Below, piece by piece: positions 13,070 to 26,504 of a stretch of DNA of 64,000 nucleotides (positions are counted from its first letter, which is position 1; every line of letters starts with the position of its first letter). Position numbers and translations under genes: made by a program. The notes below the pieces were generated by a model that saw only the letters and a program-made list of their open reading frames with translations, did not search any database and was not told where the DNA came from. The stretch is from Prunella strophiata (Eukaryota; Chordata; Aves; Passeriformes; Prunellidae), in the NCBI GenBank assembly GCA_036583965.1, contig JAZBQD010000027.1, positions 8,471,187-8,535,186 of the forward strand. The letters are read 5' to 3'.

Positions 13070-13950
13070 TACCTTCAACACAAGCCTCTCATCTTAAGGT
13101 TCCGGCCAAGAAAAATATTTTCCTAGCTAGTCTGTTATGAAAATGTTTGAATAAAAGAAACAACATCAATAACTTATGTAAAAACTTCAACCTCTAATCA
13201 GCTGAGCTTTAATAAGGTTTGAGATAACAGCACATGCATTTTGCCAAGAGTATAAAATAATCATAAAATATTATAATTGATGTGCTGTTCTGGTTTATTA
13301 CATCTCACAAACTAGATAGTTGAATACATGGAAGAAAACATTCTGGACCTCATGTTAGCATGTTGTAATAATTAATAGCCATTATTTGGATTTGGAGAAT
13401 TTCAGTGTGAGGTTTTGTTTGTTGGGGTTTTGGCGGGGGCAGGGATTTATTATTTTTACAGCCTGTACAAATTTGGCCAAAGACTCAAATCTCTCTGAAA
13501 TTAAATGAACTATTTATGACACAAAAGATTTGGCCCATAGAGTTTTGAAAACAGAGATGATAAAGCTTCAGTGCTGCTCAAATTAAACTCTCAAAACAGA
13601 GAGTAAGAAAAGGGGAAAAAAAAAGGCACCAAATTGCAAATAAACCCTTGACAATAAGTTACACCGAATTGTTTCCTTTTTGGAAGGTAGTGAGCTGCAA
13701 ATAATTGCTAATAAAAGGTTCACTGTGTTTGGTGAATACAAATCTTTATTTAGTGGCTGCAGAGCAAGTCTTTTTCTTGCTCTCTTGACAGTTTAACTAC
13801 ACGCCAACAATATTTGCTTAAAGTCTTTGGCTCCATTAATCTCAAACCCTGCTACACAGATTGCCAAAGCTGATGACAAACCCCAGTTAGCATGGATCAT
13901 CTACTTGCCATGACAGTATTTTTCCCATGACATTAAAAGGATGTTTTTTT
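13070..13950. promoter_or_regulatory. CNE-like AT-rich block
   Basis: This block is rich in TAAT, ATTA, TTTATGAC and CAAATAATTG-type motifs and lacks recognisable repeats. Examples are 13366-13390 (TAATAATTAATAGCCATTA) and 13640-13730, which has several TAAT and CAAATAA-type cores. A short G-rich segment lies near 13420-13443. The texture resembles deeply conserved enhancers, but this is a reading of composition, not an alignment. Confidence 0.3.
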
Positions 13951-14427
13951 CCCCAAAGAGGGCACAAGTCTACTGAATATCAAGAAGGTTTGAAAGGATA
14001 AGTCTATGGCTTAAGGTGACCAATAAAGATAGCTGGTGACTACACGGAAACAAGGAGGAGGAAGAATACCCTTGCACTCTAATTGGCTTTTTTGTTTGCT
14101 CACAGTTGCTTCTAATATGGACAAATCTCCATAAGAAAACACAAAATTAGCACCTGTTAGGACAACTTAACCTTCAGGGAGAAAAGCAAACATCCTTGGG
14201 TTGTCAAGATTTTGAAACAAAGGTTACAAAGGAGGTGATTTTTTTCTGGATGGTTTTAACCCCTTCTTGCAACACAATGCAGCTCATTAACAGAGGTCCA
14301 GAACGGATTGTTAGCCACCCTTTCCTGAAATATGGCACCTGAATTAGTGCCATAAAACGTGGGACTAATTAACAACAACATTATACCCTGAGCATCAGAT
14401 GGGGAAAGCATGTGCATGCTAAACACG

Positions 14428-14485
14428 ATTAAGGGAAACTGAGGCATGGTAAGAAAAGTAATTGCTTATCCTCTGCCCCTCATGA
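14428..14485 (-). repeat. Possible MIR fragment
   Basis: AAGGGAAACTGAGGCATGGT followed by AAGAAAAGTAATTGCTTATC resembles the reverse complement of the MIR tail (GGGGAAACTGAGGCACAGAG, then an AAGTGACTTGCCC-like block). It is short and degraded, so chance similarity cannot be excluded. Confidence 0.35.
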
Positions 14486-16279
14486 CTGATATAATTAAGA
14501 TGACATTCACCAGTTGTCTCTGAGTCCTACAACTTAGAGACAACAGCTTGAAAGCACCACTCCTTTAACTTTTTTTTAAGTTGCCCCCACTAACATGGCT
14601 GGTGGGAAGCAAATGGGGCTGGTCCATCAATCCTTGGGCAGCCAGAGTTAGGAAACAGGAACAGAGAATTATAATTGATGCCTTGTCACTCAAAGTAACC
14701 CTGCCACTCAAATCCTTGTGTGACCCAGGTAGGTTCCACTTTGCTGGTCCCACCCCTTCAGCTGTCAGCCTGGTCTGGAAGGTCCCACTCACCCTGGATA
14801 GAGATTCTGACATCCAGTGTGGATTTACATGTGACTGTAACAGCTTCTGCTGTTCCTGAGCCAGCAGTAGCCTTCCTCTGAGCTCTCCCAGACTCCCATG
14901 GAATTTATTCTGTGGCTATGTTCTCCTTGCAAGCCGTGTTGGGAAGAGGGATGCAGGCAGTGGCAATGCCTTTCCTGCAGCCCAGCACTGCAACCACCTG
15001 GAAAGCCGACTGCTCTCCCCTCCCCCGTGCAGACAGGCTCCATGAAAAGGTGCCAGGATGCTTTGTGCCCACTCACTCTGTAAGTAACACAGAGCTCAGC
15101 TGCCTCCCCAGGCAGGAACAGCATCCAGCAATGACTTCTCACTCTCTTCTTACTCGAGAAAAAACTTCTGAGAGCCAAAAAATTTAAAGCAAACTCAGCA
15201 ACTAAAAAAAAAAAAATCAGCTCTGTGTCATTTTTCCTGACTCATCAACAGGTGTTTTGGCCAAAACCACTGATGCATTAACCAGTAACCAAGGCACCTG
15301 TTGCAGAAGCTTGCTCCCACAGGCAGGTGCCTGAATATGGAGGGAAATATAAAAGGTCTAATGGAAAAGCTGGGAAGAAAAACCAAACCAAAACAACCCA
15401 GAAGTACTTCTAAGAGAAATCCATGGTATTCAGCCACAGCTCTGGACAATACAAGCAGGGTATGTATTATGTATACCTGGCTAACAATAGCAGCACCTCC
15501 CTCACCCTGCCCTGGCTCATCCTTATAGATAATGATTTGGTTAAGCTAAGGACTCCAGCAGAACTATTCATACAGAAAAGCATAAAGCCTGCACAGAACT
15601 CTGCAGGATGGTGACCTCAGGGAGTAAACTGAACCAAAGTGATTGTAAATGAGCTAACATCTTTCACTTAACACTGTCTCCTGTTACTCTCCAGCAGAGG
15701 TACCAGCCTTTCTCTCAGTGGAATCTTCCACTTCTCTGTCAAAACCACAAGCATCTCCCAATTTTTCTACACTTTAACCCCAGAGAGGTTCACACTGTAG
15801 CTAACAGCCTCCAAGAGGACTGTAATAAAAACTGAGTGAGTCTTTGTTCTGATTGCAGATAAAAGGGAACAATCTGCAGTACAAATGTAAAGTAGCTTTC
15901 CCATGTTTTCTTTCTTCCCCCACTTTTTGAATAATCAGTATCTGCATGTGAAGGTTCAATGTCACCAAACATGAGGCTTGTGTACAAAAGCACAAGATCC
16001 TTGACTAAAGCACAGCATACTTAACAGCTCAAAAGCAATTGTTGTAAAACTTGATGGAATTGTGCCTGGCAATCATATTTTATTGTCATTTGTACAGGGA
16101 AGCTTCAGCATTTTTCTGGGCTTCTCTTTTTTTTCCTTGGGAAAGTGGTGCATGTGTGATGAAGAAACTCGATCTCAGGAGTTCATGGCCATATTTACTG
16201 TTTTCTCCAGAATGTACATATTTTATATAAAATACAACCCCAGGTGTTCAGAAGAGAAACACTTTCCATTTATTCAGGT

Positions 16280-16330
16280 AAGAGTATAGCCCAAGGTCAT
16301 ATAAGAGCCTGTCACTGAAGTTTGCACTGA
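16280..16330 (-). repeat. Possible MIR fragment
   Basis: GCCCAAGGTCATATAAGAGC followed by CTGTCACTGAAG resembles the reverse-complement MIR block around GCCCAAGGTCACACAG and the following GTCAGTGGCAG. Only about 50 bases are recognisable. Confidence 0.4.
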
Positions 16331-17859
16331 CTGAGGTGCAATAAATAAAGGTCCAGCGTTGACACAGCATTGAATATTTTTGTGCTGTGTACAAGCTTTC
16401 CCTGTAGAGAGGGCTTTCCTACCCCACTGGTACAGAGAAGGGTCAGTACCTGCTGCAGCACCACACACAAAACGTTCCTGTTTGGGTGACATTCTCCAGC
16501 AGCAACAACCATCAAGGAAACACTCCCCAGCCTGGGACACGTGCATTGCCCTGCCTGAGGCATAAACAAGGGTGTAGGGGAAGTTGGCTGAAGCTCTGCA
16601 GGCCAATGGAAAAAGGAGTCCTTGGAAAGCAGAATTTTGCTTTCCAGATGGAGTCAAGCACATCTGGGGATGCAGCACCTCTCAGCAGAGGGCTTTTTCC
16701 AGTGTGACAGAAGTGACACCTTGAAAAGCAGGCTGCACTCATCCTCTTGCCTCTGCTGAATATGCTTACAAGCATATGGCAATTTTAAATAAGGCTGGTT
16801 TTTTCCATGCTGAGATCCTTCTCTGGACACCAGCTGTTTATGCACATCAGAATTGAAAAAAAACACTATTTCTGGCATTGGGAGCAAAACCACACATTTG
16901 TTTCTTTGCCTCAGGTGGAAGAACATATACACACACAGGTGAGCAGCTAAAGTAAACAAATGAAAATATCTGGTCATGTTTTTAGAAAGCATGTCCATCT
17001 GCCAAGCAATGATTGCAAGCTGGGACTGCCACATCTCCAGGCTGTCCTTTATAACACTCCTTTTTTGTCCCTAGAAATGATGTTGTGGACCCAACACCAG
17101 ATCAGAAATCTCAGAACATCCTGTAGCCTGACAAGATAAGCAAATTTTTCCTCTCCAGTGCATACACCCTAATCAATATGATCTCTGTGCATATGTTCCA
17201 TGTACCATAAATCCTGGGGGGGCTCTCAAGACATCCAGTCCCTTACTACATCAATGTCCCTCTCTTATAGTCCCTCCTCACCCCCAAGTCCTCTCATGGT
17301 TAAATTAAAAAAAAAAAAAAAAATTTGAGAAATCCTAAATTTCTGTGGCTGTCCATGGGAATAGTGATCCCTCAAGTCTAGTACTACATTCAGGTTGCTC
17401 CCATCCCCTGCACTCCTGTGACCTCTCCCAGAGTGGCAAATAAATCCTCAGCCTGGGAGGGCTCCAGTGCAAAGCACAGAATGAGCATGTGCATATGGAC
17501 ACACATATACACACATTTTTATATATATGTGCACACATAAATACATAAAAATCCCCAAGACTGTGGAGAGAAGGAGGAAGAGGGAAATCCTTCCTTTCAT
17601 CTGCATCTAAATGGGAAGACCTGGTTTGCACTGGAAGTGAGATTTCAGAAACGTAAGGAATGAATGGCCTGCTTTGTCTCCACAGCTTTGATATATCAGT
17701 TCCTTCAGTGACAGACTTGTTAATCTTTCCAATGTTGCTTTTTCAAAAAAGACAAACACAGTGGATAAATGCTGAAGGGCCAACCACATCCCCTCCCATA
17801 GGAAGTCTCGCCACATGGGCAATTCTTCCAAGTAAAGAAAACAGCCCACTTTATTTACA

Positions 17860-18100
17860 GGGTAAATCATTTTGACTTATCTTGCAGGGGTTTGCTCATA
17901 GCAAGCTGACAGTTTCCCCCTGTTGCACAGTAAATGGCTGACGGGGAAAATGTTTTCCTTCCCACCATGTAGAAACAACCAGCCAGAAGGGGAGGAGGGG
18001 TCGAGGACTTCATTTTTCTAATACTCCATTAATGTTCTCCTTGCTGACAATCACTGCAAAGGCCTGAACTCACCACTCCAGGCAGCTCGAGCAAGAAACC
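17860..18100. promoter_or_regulatory. Possible CNE-like segment
   Basis: The sequence has no repeat I recognise and contains AATACTCCATTAATGTTC, GCTGACAATCACTGCAAAGG and TGGCTGACGGGGAAAATG. These look like compact transcription-factor site clusters. The evidence is weak and based on texture only. Confidence 0.22.
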
Positions 18101-19139
18101 TGAATCTCTACAGGGATTTTGAGCTAAGTACATTGAGTCAAGTTAGAACTTTTGGTCTTAAAGGGTAAGTTAACCATTAAAATGATTTTCAAGTAAGTAC
18201 CATAACTGTACAAAAAGGAAAAAAAAACCACCAACAACATAAAGTTACTTTTTTCTTCTGTTTAAATCCTTGCTCTGAAAAACCTAACATCTTTGTTATC
18301 TAAAATAACATTACAAGCAGGGGTAGAAACTTTTTTAAGGCATAATATTCCCAAGCAGATTGTTAATGTCTTTTTCTTCCATACATAAAAATACATACTT
18401 TTTTTAAAAAATTATGATCCACTGCTCAATTAGTTTGGGATATTTTTGACATGTACAACCTAAATGCAAAACCAAATCTGGATATAATGCAAATTGCTAT
18501 TTTCTTACAGATTAAAGTTTTCAGCTCAGGGATGTGACAAGGCCCAATCTTTCTTCTCTGGAACTTGTGGTGTGATGTCAAGACACCACCCTGAAGAAGT
18601 CATCCAATTTCTCCAACTCTGACCCAAGTTACAGCAGTTGCTACCCTGATTTTTTCCATCCAGCCAACCCTACAAGCACATTTTCCTCGGGCTACCTCAT
18701 ATAAAAAACCCACTAGTGTTAAAAAGACTGAAAACCTGCAGGAATTTTGGATTTCTTACATCATCAAGTGAGCACCGGAACAACTCCAAGGGACAATAGA
18801 AGTGGAGCAGGGAGTGCATTTGCAGAAGGTGTGCTCATCACATGAGGGAAGGACTGGATGAGTTAGGAAGCTCAGAGCAATGCTTAGGTAGGTCTGCTTT
18901 GGGTTGGAAGGAGGAGAGCATTTCTCCCACCACACTTTCACAGGATTTTGAAGTGATCCCATTCAGCTAAATTAAGATGAACTGCAAGTGCAAAAGTCAT
19001 CCTTACCAATTTCAACAGGGATTACAACAGGATGCAACTATCTGCTGAAGTGTTTTCCACAACAGCAAGCTAAATAAACCATCCAGGATGGCAGTCATCA
19101 CTCAAATAACACGGAGAAATCCACCAAGACTGTTAAATG
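18101..19139. other. Unique non-coding DNA
   Basis: An AT-rich first half (18180-18500) is followed by ordinary mixed sequence. No gene, named repeat or regulatory signal stands out. Confidence 0.6.
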
Positions 19140-19450
19140 CACTACACACACACACAAAGAGAGCACGAGCGGCATTTTGCAACCCTAACACAGCAGGTTA
19201 AGAGGTGTGCATGTTTCACATCCCCAATAATATCTTATTTAGGAGAGACATCAATCAAGGCTAGACCTCAGGCAAAAGCCATGTAATTGCAATGATTTAT
19301 ACCTTTTGACACTCTGGCCTGCTGACACTGGGAAGACAACGTGCATCGGAGTGTGCTGCAAATGTCCGCTAACACATTTCTCGGTGGTTTGGGGCTTAGA
19401 AATATGAAAACATATGTTCTGATTTATAAACTGCAGGTCAAACATGCAGG
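19140..19450. promoter_or_regulatory. Possible CNE-like segment
   Basis: After a short CA run at 19144-19155, the stretch carries scattered CpGs in AT-rich sequence (near 19167, 19171, 19340, 19346, 19366 and 19381). It also has motifs such as ATGTAATTGCAATGATTTAT and a palindromic ACATATGT. No repeat is recognised. Constraint is inferred, not shown. Confidence 0.27.
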
Positions 19451-22400
19451 TGTTAATGGCTTTTTCCCTGAGATTTTCAGCTCCAGCCAGACCTGTGTAT
19501 GAGCAACCAATTAAGAAATAGAAAATAGCACAGCCATAATGGTGTTCCCATCATCTCATAGTAACCAAATAGCACGGCAAAATTAGAAACACAGACCTTT
19601 CCACCAGGACTCAACCTCCAGGTAACAAAACAACTCTGGATCCTGCATGAATCCAACAAATGCTTCTGCTTTGACCTTAAATGGCATGATTTAAAGTAAT
19701 AATAAATATTTTAAAGACCTTTCCAATTTAAATGGGTGAAAGTTTAAAGTTTGCACTAGTAGAGTTAGTTGAATTATTAGAAGTAACTATAACCCTGCTG
19801 GTACTAATGAAGGCTGCACAAAGGTTCACATTGCATAGCAGGTACATTTTTTCCTTGGTTTTTTTTTTTTCCCCTGCTTTGTTCTAATATTCCCTTTGGG
19901 TCCCATCTGCACAGGTAAATTTATGATGCTGAGGATTATCCTGAAATATGGGCCCTATCCACAGTGGGCTTAAAGTCCAGGCAGGCAAATAAAAGCTGAC
20001 CACAGGACCTGGTGCAGTTCAGCTGTCCCCATGCCTGATCATGGGCACTGTGACAGCCTAGAACAGTGTGGCTTAGGACTTTCTCACTCTTTACTATGCC
20101 AGTCTACAACAGAAGGGGCATTGCATGAGAAGGTCAGTCCAAGGCCAGGATTCATACTCAGATTTTCATCTGTGGTCCCATAAAACACAGCAATGACCAC
20201 TGTGGATGCTTTATTATCCATGAGCAGAAAGCAACAGTACCCAAGAGCAGTTCAGCCTCCCCATTCCCTAGGGCCAGCTAATTTTGGAAGACTGAGTTGT
20301 TCTCTAGAGGGTCTTTCTTTTCTGCCTGGAAAGTAAACCCAGGCTATTCCAACTGAGATGTCATAGCAAAATGCCTACACAGGTAAAATTCAGGCTTTTG
20401 TGCCTGAGTCACGGTGTGTGACACAAACTCCTTTGTCTGAAAGAGCATGACTTCAGTCTTGTGCATTTAACACATCCACACTGCAGATGGGATCTCCAAT
20501 GTCCCTGAGGTTCCAGTCAGCTGCTTCAGGACAGCACTGCCCCACAACACAACAGAAGACAGCCCTGGAAAAGGTGCAAAAGCATCATAGAAGCATGGAT
20601 GTGTTTTCTGGAAAGGGTAAAAGAAAATTGCCTGGTCCCATTTCCCCCTTGCAGAAGGATTATTGCCAAGAGTAGAGCAGGTGTTAAAAGTCCTCAGGTG
20701 TGGGGATCCTACAGCCTTCCTGCTGCACCACTGCAACACTGAATGCAACATCTTGCCTTAACATGCAGCATTGTTAAGAAAAGACCAATGCATCCAGATG
20801 TGCAAAATACAGATGAGAATTTGAAAATTAGCCTAGTTTTTCTTTGCAACAGGTGGCTCACATCATATGAACACACACACAACTCTGAAACTTATTGGTG
20901 TTCTGATGTGTTTTTTTAAGGCTGGTTGGTTTTTTGGTTTATACAGAAATACTACCCAAAGCTGTCTGAAAAAAGTCCATACACCATTTTTCCTGTTTTA
21001 AAGACTATTTTCCCATCAGGTAACATAACTTAAAATTTAGCCAAAGATTTGTGAAGATGACAAGTCAATATTTCCTTGAGACCACAGAATTGTTGAAAAT
21101 TATTGTTTTAATGGGGATTCAAAGTGGGTTTGCGTCATTATATCAATATATAAATCAGCTACAAATTAAAAAAAATATTAACTGGCTACATAATTCCCAG
21201 CAAGTCTAGCTTTTAGCAACAGCAACAGAAGACTGTCATTTCTAATCCCAGGAAAACATAATATATGTGGTAGAAGCTGCAACCAAAGAAAGCTAAAGAA
21301 CATCCTTTAAAAACATTCCAAGCATCTTTCTTTTTCATGCCATGAGAGATTATTTTTTTCTATTTCTTGTTAGGCACTCTGCTATTTTGCTTATAATTCC
21401 TCGGGGACTGGTGACCTCATGAAGAAAAACAACCAGGACAGAATTAGCTTTTATTTATATATTAATAGTTTTACCTCCAGCAGTGGAAGATACAAGTTTG
21501 AGTTAAAAATCACAATTTTGGAGTGTTTGGATAGCAGCACTCCTGCAAAGTTGTGGTAGCAGGAATTGCTGGGGAAGGCTGAATTGTGGTTGCCAATTGC
21601 TGTGTTTATTAATGATTGGATTTGAAAATTAAGTGTCTACTCCAAAACTGACGAAAGCCAGGAAGATCCTTTGCATTCCCTGGATTTTATATCAAACCTT
21701 AAACCTAGAGTAGAGTCATAGCACAGTGGGGGGCACTTGACAGGGAATGCAAGACTGTAAATCTCTTCCAACGTAAGCTCCCTCAATAGCATTAGCAATG
21801 GGAAGGTGCTGGAGGTTTGGGGGAGAAGTGGGTGACAAAAGCTCCCCTCCCCACCACTGCCAGCCCCCCAGCCAAGGTCAGCTTAGAAGGTGACTGCTCC
21901 TTGTCCTCACCCTGCCCAGTGAGAGGTCTGGTCCCTGTGCATCCCTGCCTTCCCAAAACACCCTTGGTGGGGCTGCGAGCAGGAGCTCCCACCCCGAGGG
22001 CTGGCGAGGCAGTGAAAAACGATACGAACTGAATGGCAAAATCAATATTTGGTCAGGCTGAGGGGGGACTATCGATTCTTTTCTCATGATATCCATGTCT
22101 CCTGCACTTCCTGCTTCTCTGGGGCACTGGAAACCCAAGTCCCTCCTAGACCAAGGGTGGCCAGGCTTTGACTCTGTAACATCTGTACCTCACAAGAAGT
22201 TCACGTGTGGTCTCCCGGCCCGATGCTCGTCCACTTGAGTGGCAGCAGGGACATGCTGGCATGAGGGCTACTGTGTAAGCCAGGAGGAAGCAGGACAGCA
22301 GGAGATGCTGAGGGCAGTGACACTGGGTCAGTGCAGAGGAGTACCACATGAATATGCTGCCAGCTCCTACCTCAGCCCTCTCCCTCACAGCCATGTGGCT

Positions 22401-24227
22401 ACATCAAGGTTTTAACCTCTAACTTTTCATTCAACCCCTCACATCTGTTTTCTCTAGGCTTTCTCACTCTCCCCCTTTCTGTCCCAAAAGTCTTTTGTCC
22501 TGGGCAGAGATAGAAATGAGGCCTACACAACTAGGAGATCCAGGAATGGTTGTCAAACTTCATTTCAAGGAATGAGGGCACAGAACGAGGGCACAACAAA
22601 ATGCCATGCCTGAAGATCCTCATCCTACATCCAGATTTCCACATGCTATAGAAACTGAGGGATGAATAGCAGCATTCATCATGGGTAAATGCAAGCACAG
22701 CCACAGATCTAAGCTCATTTTCCCAAGAAATTTTCTCCCAGTTCCCCCACCACTGAGGCCCTTTTCACATGGACAATGGCCAACACAGGGGACAGTGGAC
22801 CAAGAGGGAAATAAAGTGACAGTGCTGTGTCACTAACCACACTCAGGTTAGCATCTCAAAAAATGGCAGCTTTTTTCCAGAAATATTACTATTTAAAGGT
22901 CCTTTTTCCTTGGAGAAAGCTGGGGTCTCCCTAAAGTTACTTCAGATTGAGAAGTTTGCCAAACCACACACTGTGCTACTCTGGTGTTTCCATTTGTTGA
23001 GTTGCAATGGTTTTGAATGACTCTGGAAAGCACCCAGGGATACAGGAATGAGAAGAGCACAGGAAAGGTTTCCTTCTCTTCTGTAAAAACATTTTCCTCT
23101 CAGGTTTAAAAGCAATACTGCTCACAGCAGAGAGGCTATTGTTAGCCAAGGCTTAGAGAAACCTGCCAGGTGCCTTGAACTCCAGGAGGGACAGTGACCA
23201 GTGAAGCTTTTGACTTCTTGCCTGGGCAAGAGGCCACTTTCCCTGGAGCAAGAATGAGGTGGTGAAACAACTCTCCATGAACACCAGTCCAACATCCATA
23301 AACTCAACCCACGCTGCTCAACAGCCAGTGCAGAAACACTGCAACAAACACCACAGCACAAGCTGTCTTCTCCAGGGAGTACAGAGGAGGGATTCTCACA
23401 TCACCAAGTTCACCCAGAGTTTGGTCCCACAGGAAAGCCAAGCCTCCTCATTCATCTGCCTGTGATACATGCAGAGTCCAGGTGTGGCTTGAATGGGGAA
23501 TATGGAATCCTGCTCTTCCACACAGTCTAGGTACAAGCAGAAGCAGCCTGGCTAGAGCTGGCTTTTGCCTCACACAGTCTCCAAAGGCATTCCCAGGTTT
23601 TGTGGAGTCCTGGCCTCTCTCGCTATTCTGCCCTCAACCAGGATGTTCTGATGGAGGTGGAAAAAAACCCAAACCCATTCCTGCTAAAGTACCAGATAAA
23701 AGTATTGGACAGCCAAGGACATCATATCAGTCAAAACTGTGCATTAAGGCAAACACAAGCCCAGCAACAAGAGACTAATCCAGAAGAAGCTCAGTCACAT
23801 TGGGACCAGGGTTAGGCACGTTGCTGGGAGCACCAGGTGGTGGCACTCAGTTGCTGCAGTGCCAGGGACGACAGACAGACACAGCTCTGCCTCACAAAAT
23901 TTTACCACAGATGAAATCAGATCAGCAGGCACCTGAAGGAGGGCAGCTCCCTACACGGCTGGCAGGAAACAAACAAACCATGGCTGCAAGTGTCCTTTGC
24001 AAGCTGTGTCTGGCAAAAATTGCCTTGCAAGGGCTTGGGAGAGTCCATAGAGAAAGCACTCAGCCCTCAAAAAGACAAATATACAACAGAGCTGGCTAGG
24101 TGGTGGCTGCCCTTGCTAAACTTCATGGAAAAACACAACTTGTGCAAACCGAATTCCCTTGCCTAACCTCTTCCCCTTGTTGAAATATTAAACAAAAATA
24201 ACTTCTCTTTTTATCTTTGAGCCAGCG
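19451..24227. other. Unique non-coding DNA
   Basis: No coding exon, RNA gene or transposon is recognised. T-runs occur at about 19859-19871 and 20911. The part 20860-21680 is AT-rich and 21800-22400 is more GC-rich. Open frames here are short and unfamiliar. Confidence 0.6.
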
Positions 24228-24301
24228 GGACAAATTCATCATTAAAGGAACTTCACTGAAGTCAACAGGGATATATCTGAGATGAAGAAATGAATTTGAC
24301 C
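24228..24301. repeat. Palindromic MITE relic
   Basis: The two ends form an imperfect terminal inverted repeat. The left end is GGACAAATTCAT (24228-24239). The right end, read on the minus strand from 24301, is GGTCAAATTCAT, so 11 of 12 positions match. The middle, TTCACTGAAGTCAACAGGGA, is a degraded version of the TCCATTGAAGTCAATGGGA centre of old reptile and avian palindromic MITEs. The length, 74 bp, suits an internally shortened copy. No 8-bp target duplication is visible. The hAT-like assignment is from memory. Confidence 0.5.
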
Positions 24302-24719
24302 TATTGCTTTTTGTGTCCTTATGTTCTAACTAATAACTAAATTGCACAGACTCCTAATCAACAGGATCAGAGAACCTGGCCAAAGCAGTTTGCTTTCTTC
24401 CCCCCAGCATCGCTAGCTGTACTTTTATATTGCTTTCTCTATCAGTAACTTTTGAAGACAGGTATTTTCAGCCAATTTAATCACATAAATTTTTTTCATG
24501 AGTATACTGTCAAAATCTTAACATAGGAGCAAATATCCTACGAAAACTCTAACACAGAAAATAAGTAAGCAAGAATTTTTCTATTTAAAATTTTACCAAT
24601 TCCCACTAAAAAAAAAATATTTTTTTGGGTGTTTCAAGCACACACATTTGTTAAAATTACTCCAGCCACAGGATGCCTAGTCTGATCCAAGGATCTCCCT
24701 GGAAGATGCATGGAATGAA
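24302..24719. other. AT-rich non-coding DNA
   Basis: The stretch is AT-rich with an A-run then T-run at about 24607-24626. I see no gene or named repeat. Confidence 0.55.
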
Positions 24720-25180
24720 GCAAAACAAAGCTGTGGCTACACAAGGAGATCCAAAACTCTGTGTCTCGGCACACTGACAACTCTTTCCGTGGAGCCGGGG
24801 CACGCAATCTTGCCAGGCAGAATAGGAGGGATTCAGAGAAAGGAAGAGTTGCAGGCAGAGGAGAAGGAAGATGATGAAATATAGAAGTTACCAAAGCCTG
24901 CATTAGGCAGAAGATGCATTTTGTGTCTCGTGTTATATTGGCTGCCAGTCGATTACAGTGCAGCCTGTATAAACACGTCATGCGTGCTCTGACAGGGAGT
25001 CGGGGTGAAGCAGGGTGTCAGGGTAAAACAGAGGATAATAAAATCACTTTAGATTTATTTCTCTAAATTGGAAACTTCATGCTTACACCTGACTAAATCA
25101 TCAGCCTGAAACTCTAGCTCGACTCCCACAGAAAAAGTATGAAACCTTATCCCATCTTTGTTTAACAAAGGCCAATCAAG
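24720..25180. promoter_or_regulatory. CNE-like block
   Basis: There is no recognisable repeat. Isolated CpGs are kept at about 24766, 24788, 24928, 24951, 24976, 24983 and 25002. The texture is compact and motif-rich, for example GCCAGTCGATTACAGTGCAG, ATAAACACGTCATGCGTGCT and GGATAATAAAATCACTTTAG. It lies just upstream of the stronger block at 26.3-28.3 kb, so both could belong to one regulatory cluster. This is inference from texture only. Confidence 0.33.
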
Positions 25181-26330
25181 CCTGCCTAATGAATTCTGCA
25201 GATGTAGGCGACAGGACGTGTTTGGCCACTTTAATTCTGTGGGGCTTCCTTAGACCTGTCTCCAACACACCCATCTTACCCTTGAAACAACTGAAGAGCT
25301 CTCAGCATCTCAAAACCAGGCTGCCCCACAGCAGCCTGTGGGCAGAGCAGACCCAAGGGTGTTACTGGACCTCAGCCATAGCATTTATAAATTCTGACCA
25401 ATATTAAGGACAGCATCACAGGTGGCTGGTGGCAGGGGCTGGAGGATGGCAGCCCTCCCCCTGCTCCTGCCCAGCTTGGCAAGAGCAGGGCACCAGCACC
25501 TCCACCTCCATCCCACCACCAGTGAATCTCCTCACTCACAAAGTGCAAAAGGACCTTTAAAAAAAAAAAAAATGTCTAGCATAAGGAGCTGGTTAAAAAA
25601 CAATAAATCAGTGGTGAAATGTGGATAACAACCTTCTCTGTAAAATCAACATGGATTGTGTTCCTGCAGAGAACTGTCTGACAGGCCGGTTGAAGCCTGA
25701 CTGCTTGCAGCCAGATTTTTTTTTTCTCTTTTTTTTAATTTTTTTTTTTTTTTTTACAAGCTGGAGGAGTATCTTGGATCAGGGGGAGGCAAGGAGGTCT
25801 CTTCCTTTTGTACATGGTTCTGCTGTGTTAGAAAATCAATAAGCAAGGTCCTGACCTCAGCATAACTTCAGACATCACTCATGACTCCTTTGAATCTCTT
25901 CCCCCACAAAAACCCAATTTTCTTTTTAATCGTGCACACCAGAGGGAGTGCTGGCAGGGAGGGGATACCTTGCCTCAAGATGTGGGCAAAACCCATTTGC
26001 ACCCATCTTTCCTGACAGGTAGAAATCAAATTAGAAGAGGAACGCACCCGGGGAGGGCAGGGGGAGCAGGGTTAGCTGAGGTAGAGCACAGCCCAGCAGG
26101 AAATGCCAAAAAAGAAACCATATGGAGCGTGGAGGTGCTATGGATTAATATGAGAATTCCCACTTTTTTTTTCTTTTTTCCAGAGGGAAGGGAATAAAAA
26201 CTAAAATGCACATTTATTTTTCTCCCTTCTCATTTCAGCACTGGGCTATTTTCTGTTAAATCTCCTTTTTAAAAGATAAAACAAAACAAAACAAGATTTG
26301 CCACACATTTTCCCTCCAGCCGAGTCCTCA
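25181..26330. other. Non-coding DNA with A- and T-runs
   Basis: Unique sequence carries an A-run at about 25559-25572 and a T-rich stretch at about 25717-25757. The latter yields a spurious Phe-rich open frame. A second T-run lies near 26164-26180. No exon or transposon is recognised. Confidence 0.6.
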
Positions 26331-26504
26331 GGCTGGCTAAATTGGGTGATTAAAATATAGGAAGGCCTCCAGATTCCCCTCAGGACTGTTTTTAATATCT
26401 GTAAAACTGCCACTTTGTCTTGCCAAGGTAAACACCATCGCATGCAGTTCAAAGGTGAGCAATCCTAAATGTTTCCCTTCGCCTGAAAGGAATCTGCCTT
26501 GGGA

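Larger units (their letters stand above)
13951..17859. other. Non-coding DNA with old SINE fragments
   Basis: No exon is recognised. Two short possible MIR remnants are listed separately (14428-14485 and 16280-16330). An A-run sits at 17307-17323, and a cryptic CA/TA-rich patch at about 17478-17556 mixes ACACAC and TATATA pieces without forming one clean array. The rest is unremarkable. Confidence 0.6.

Noticed and set aside
17478..17560. CA/TA-rich patch as a microsatellite
   Set aside because: Units are mixed and interrupted, with no array of more than a few perfect copies, so it is mentioned only as cryptic simple sequence.
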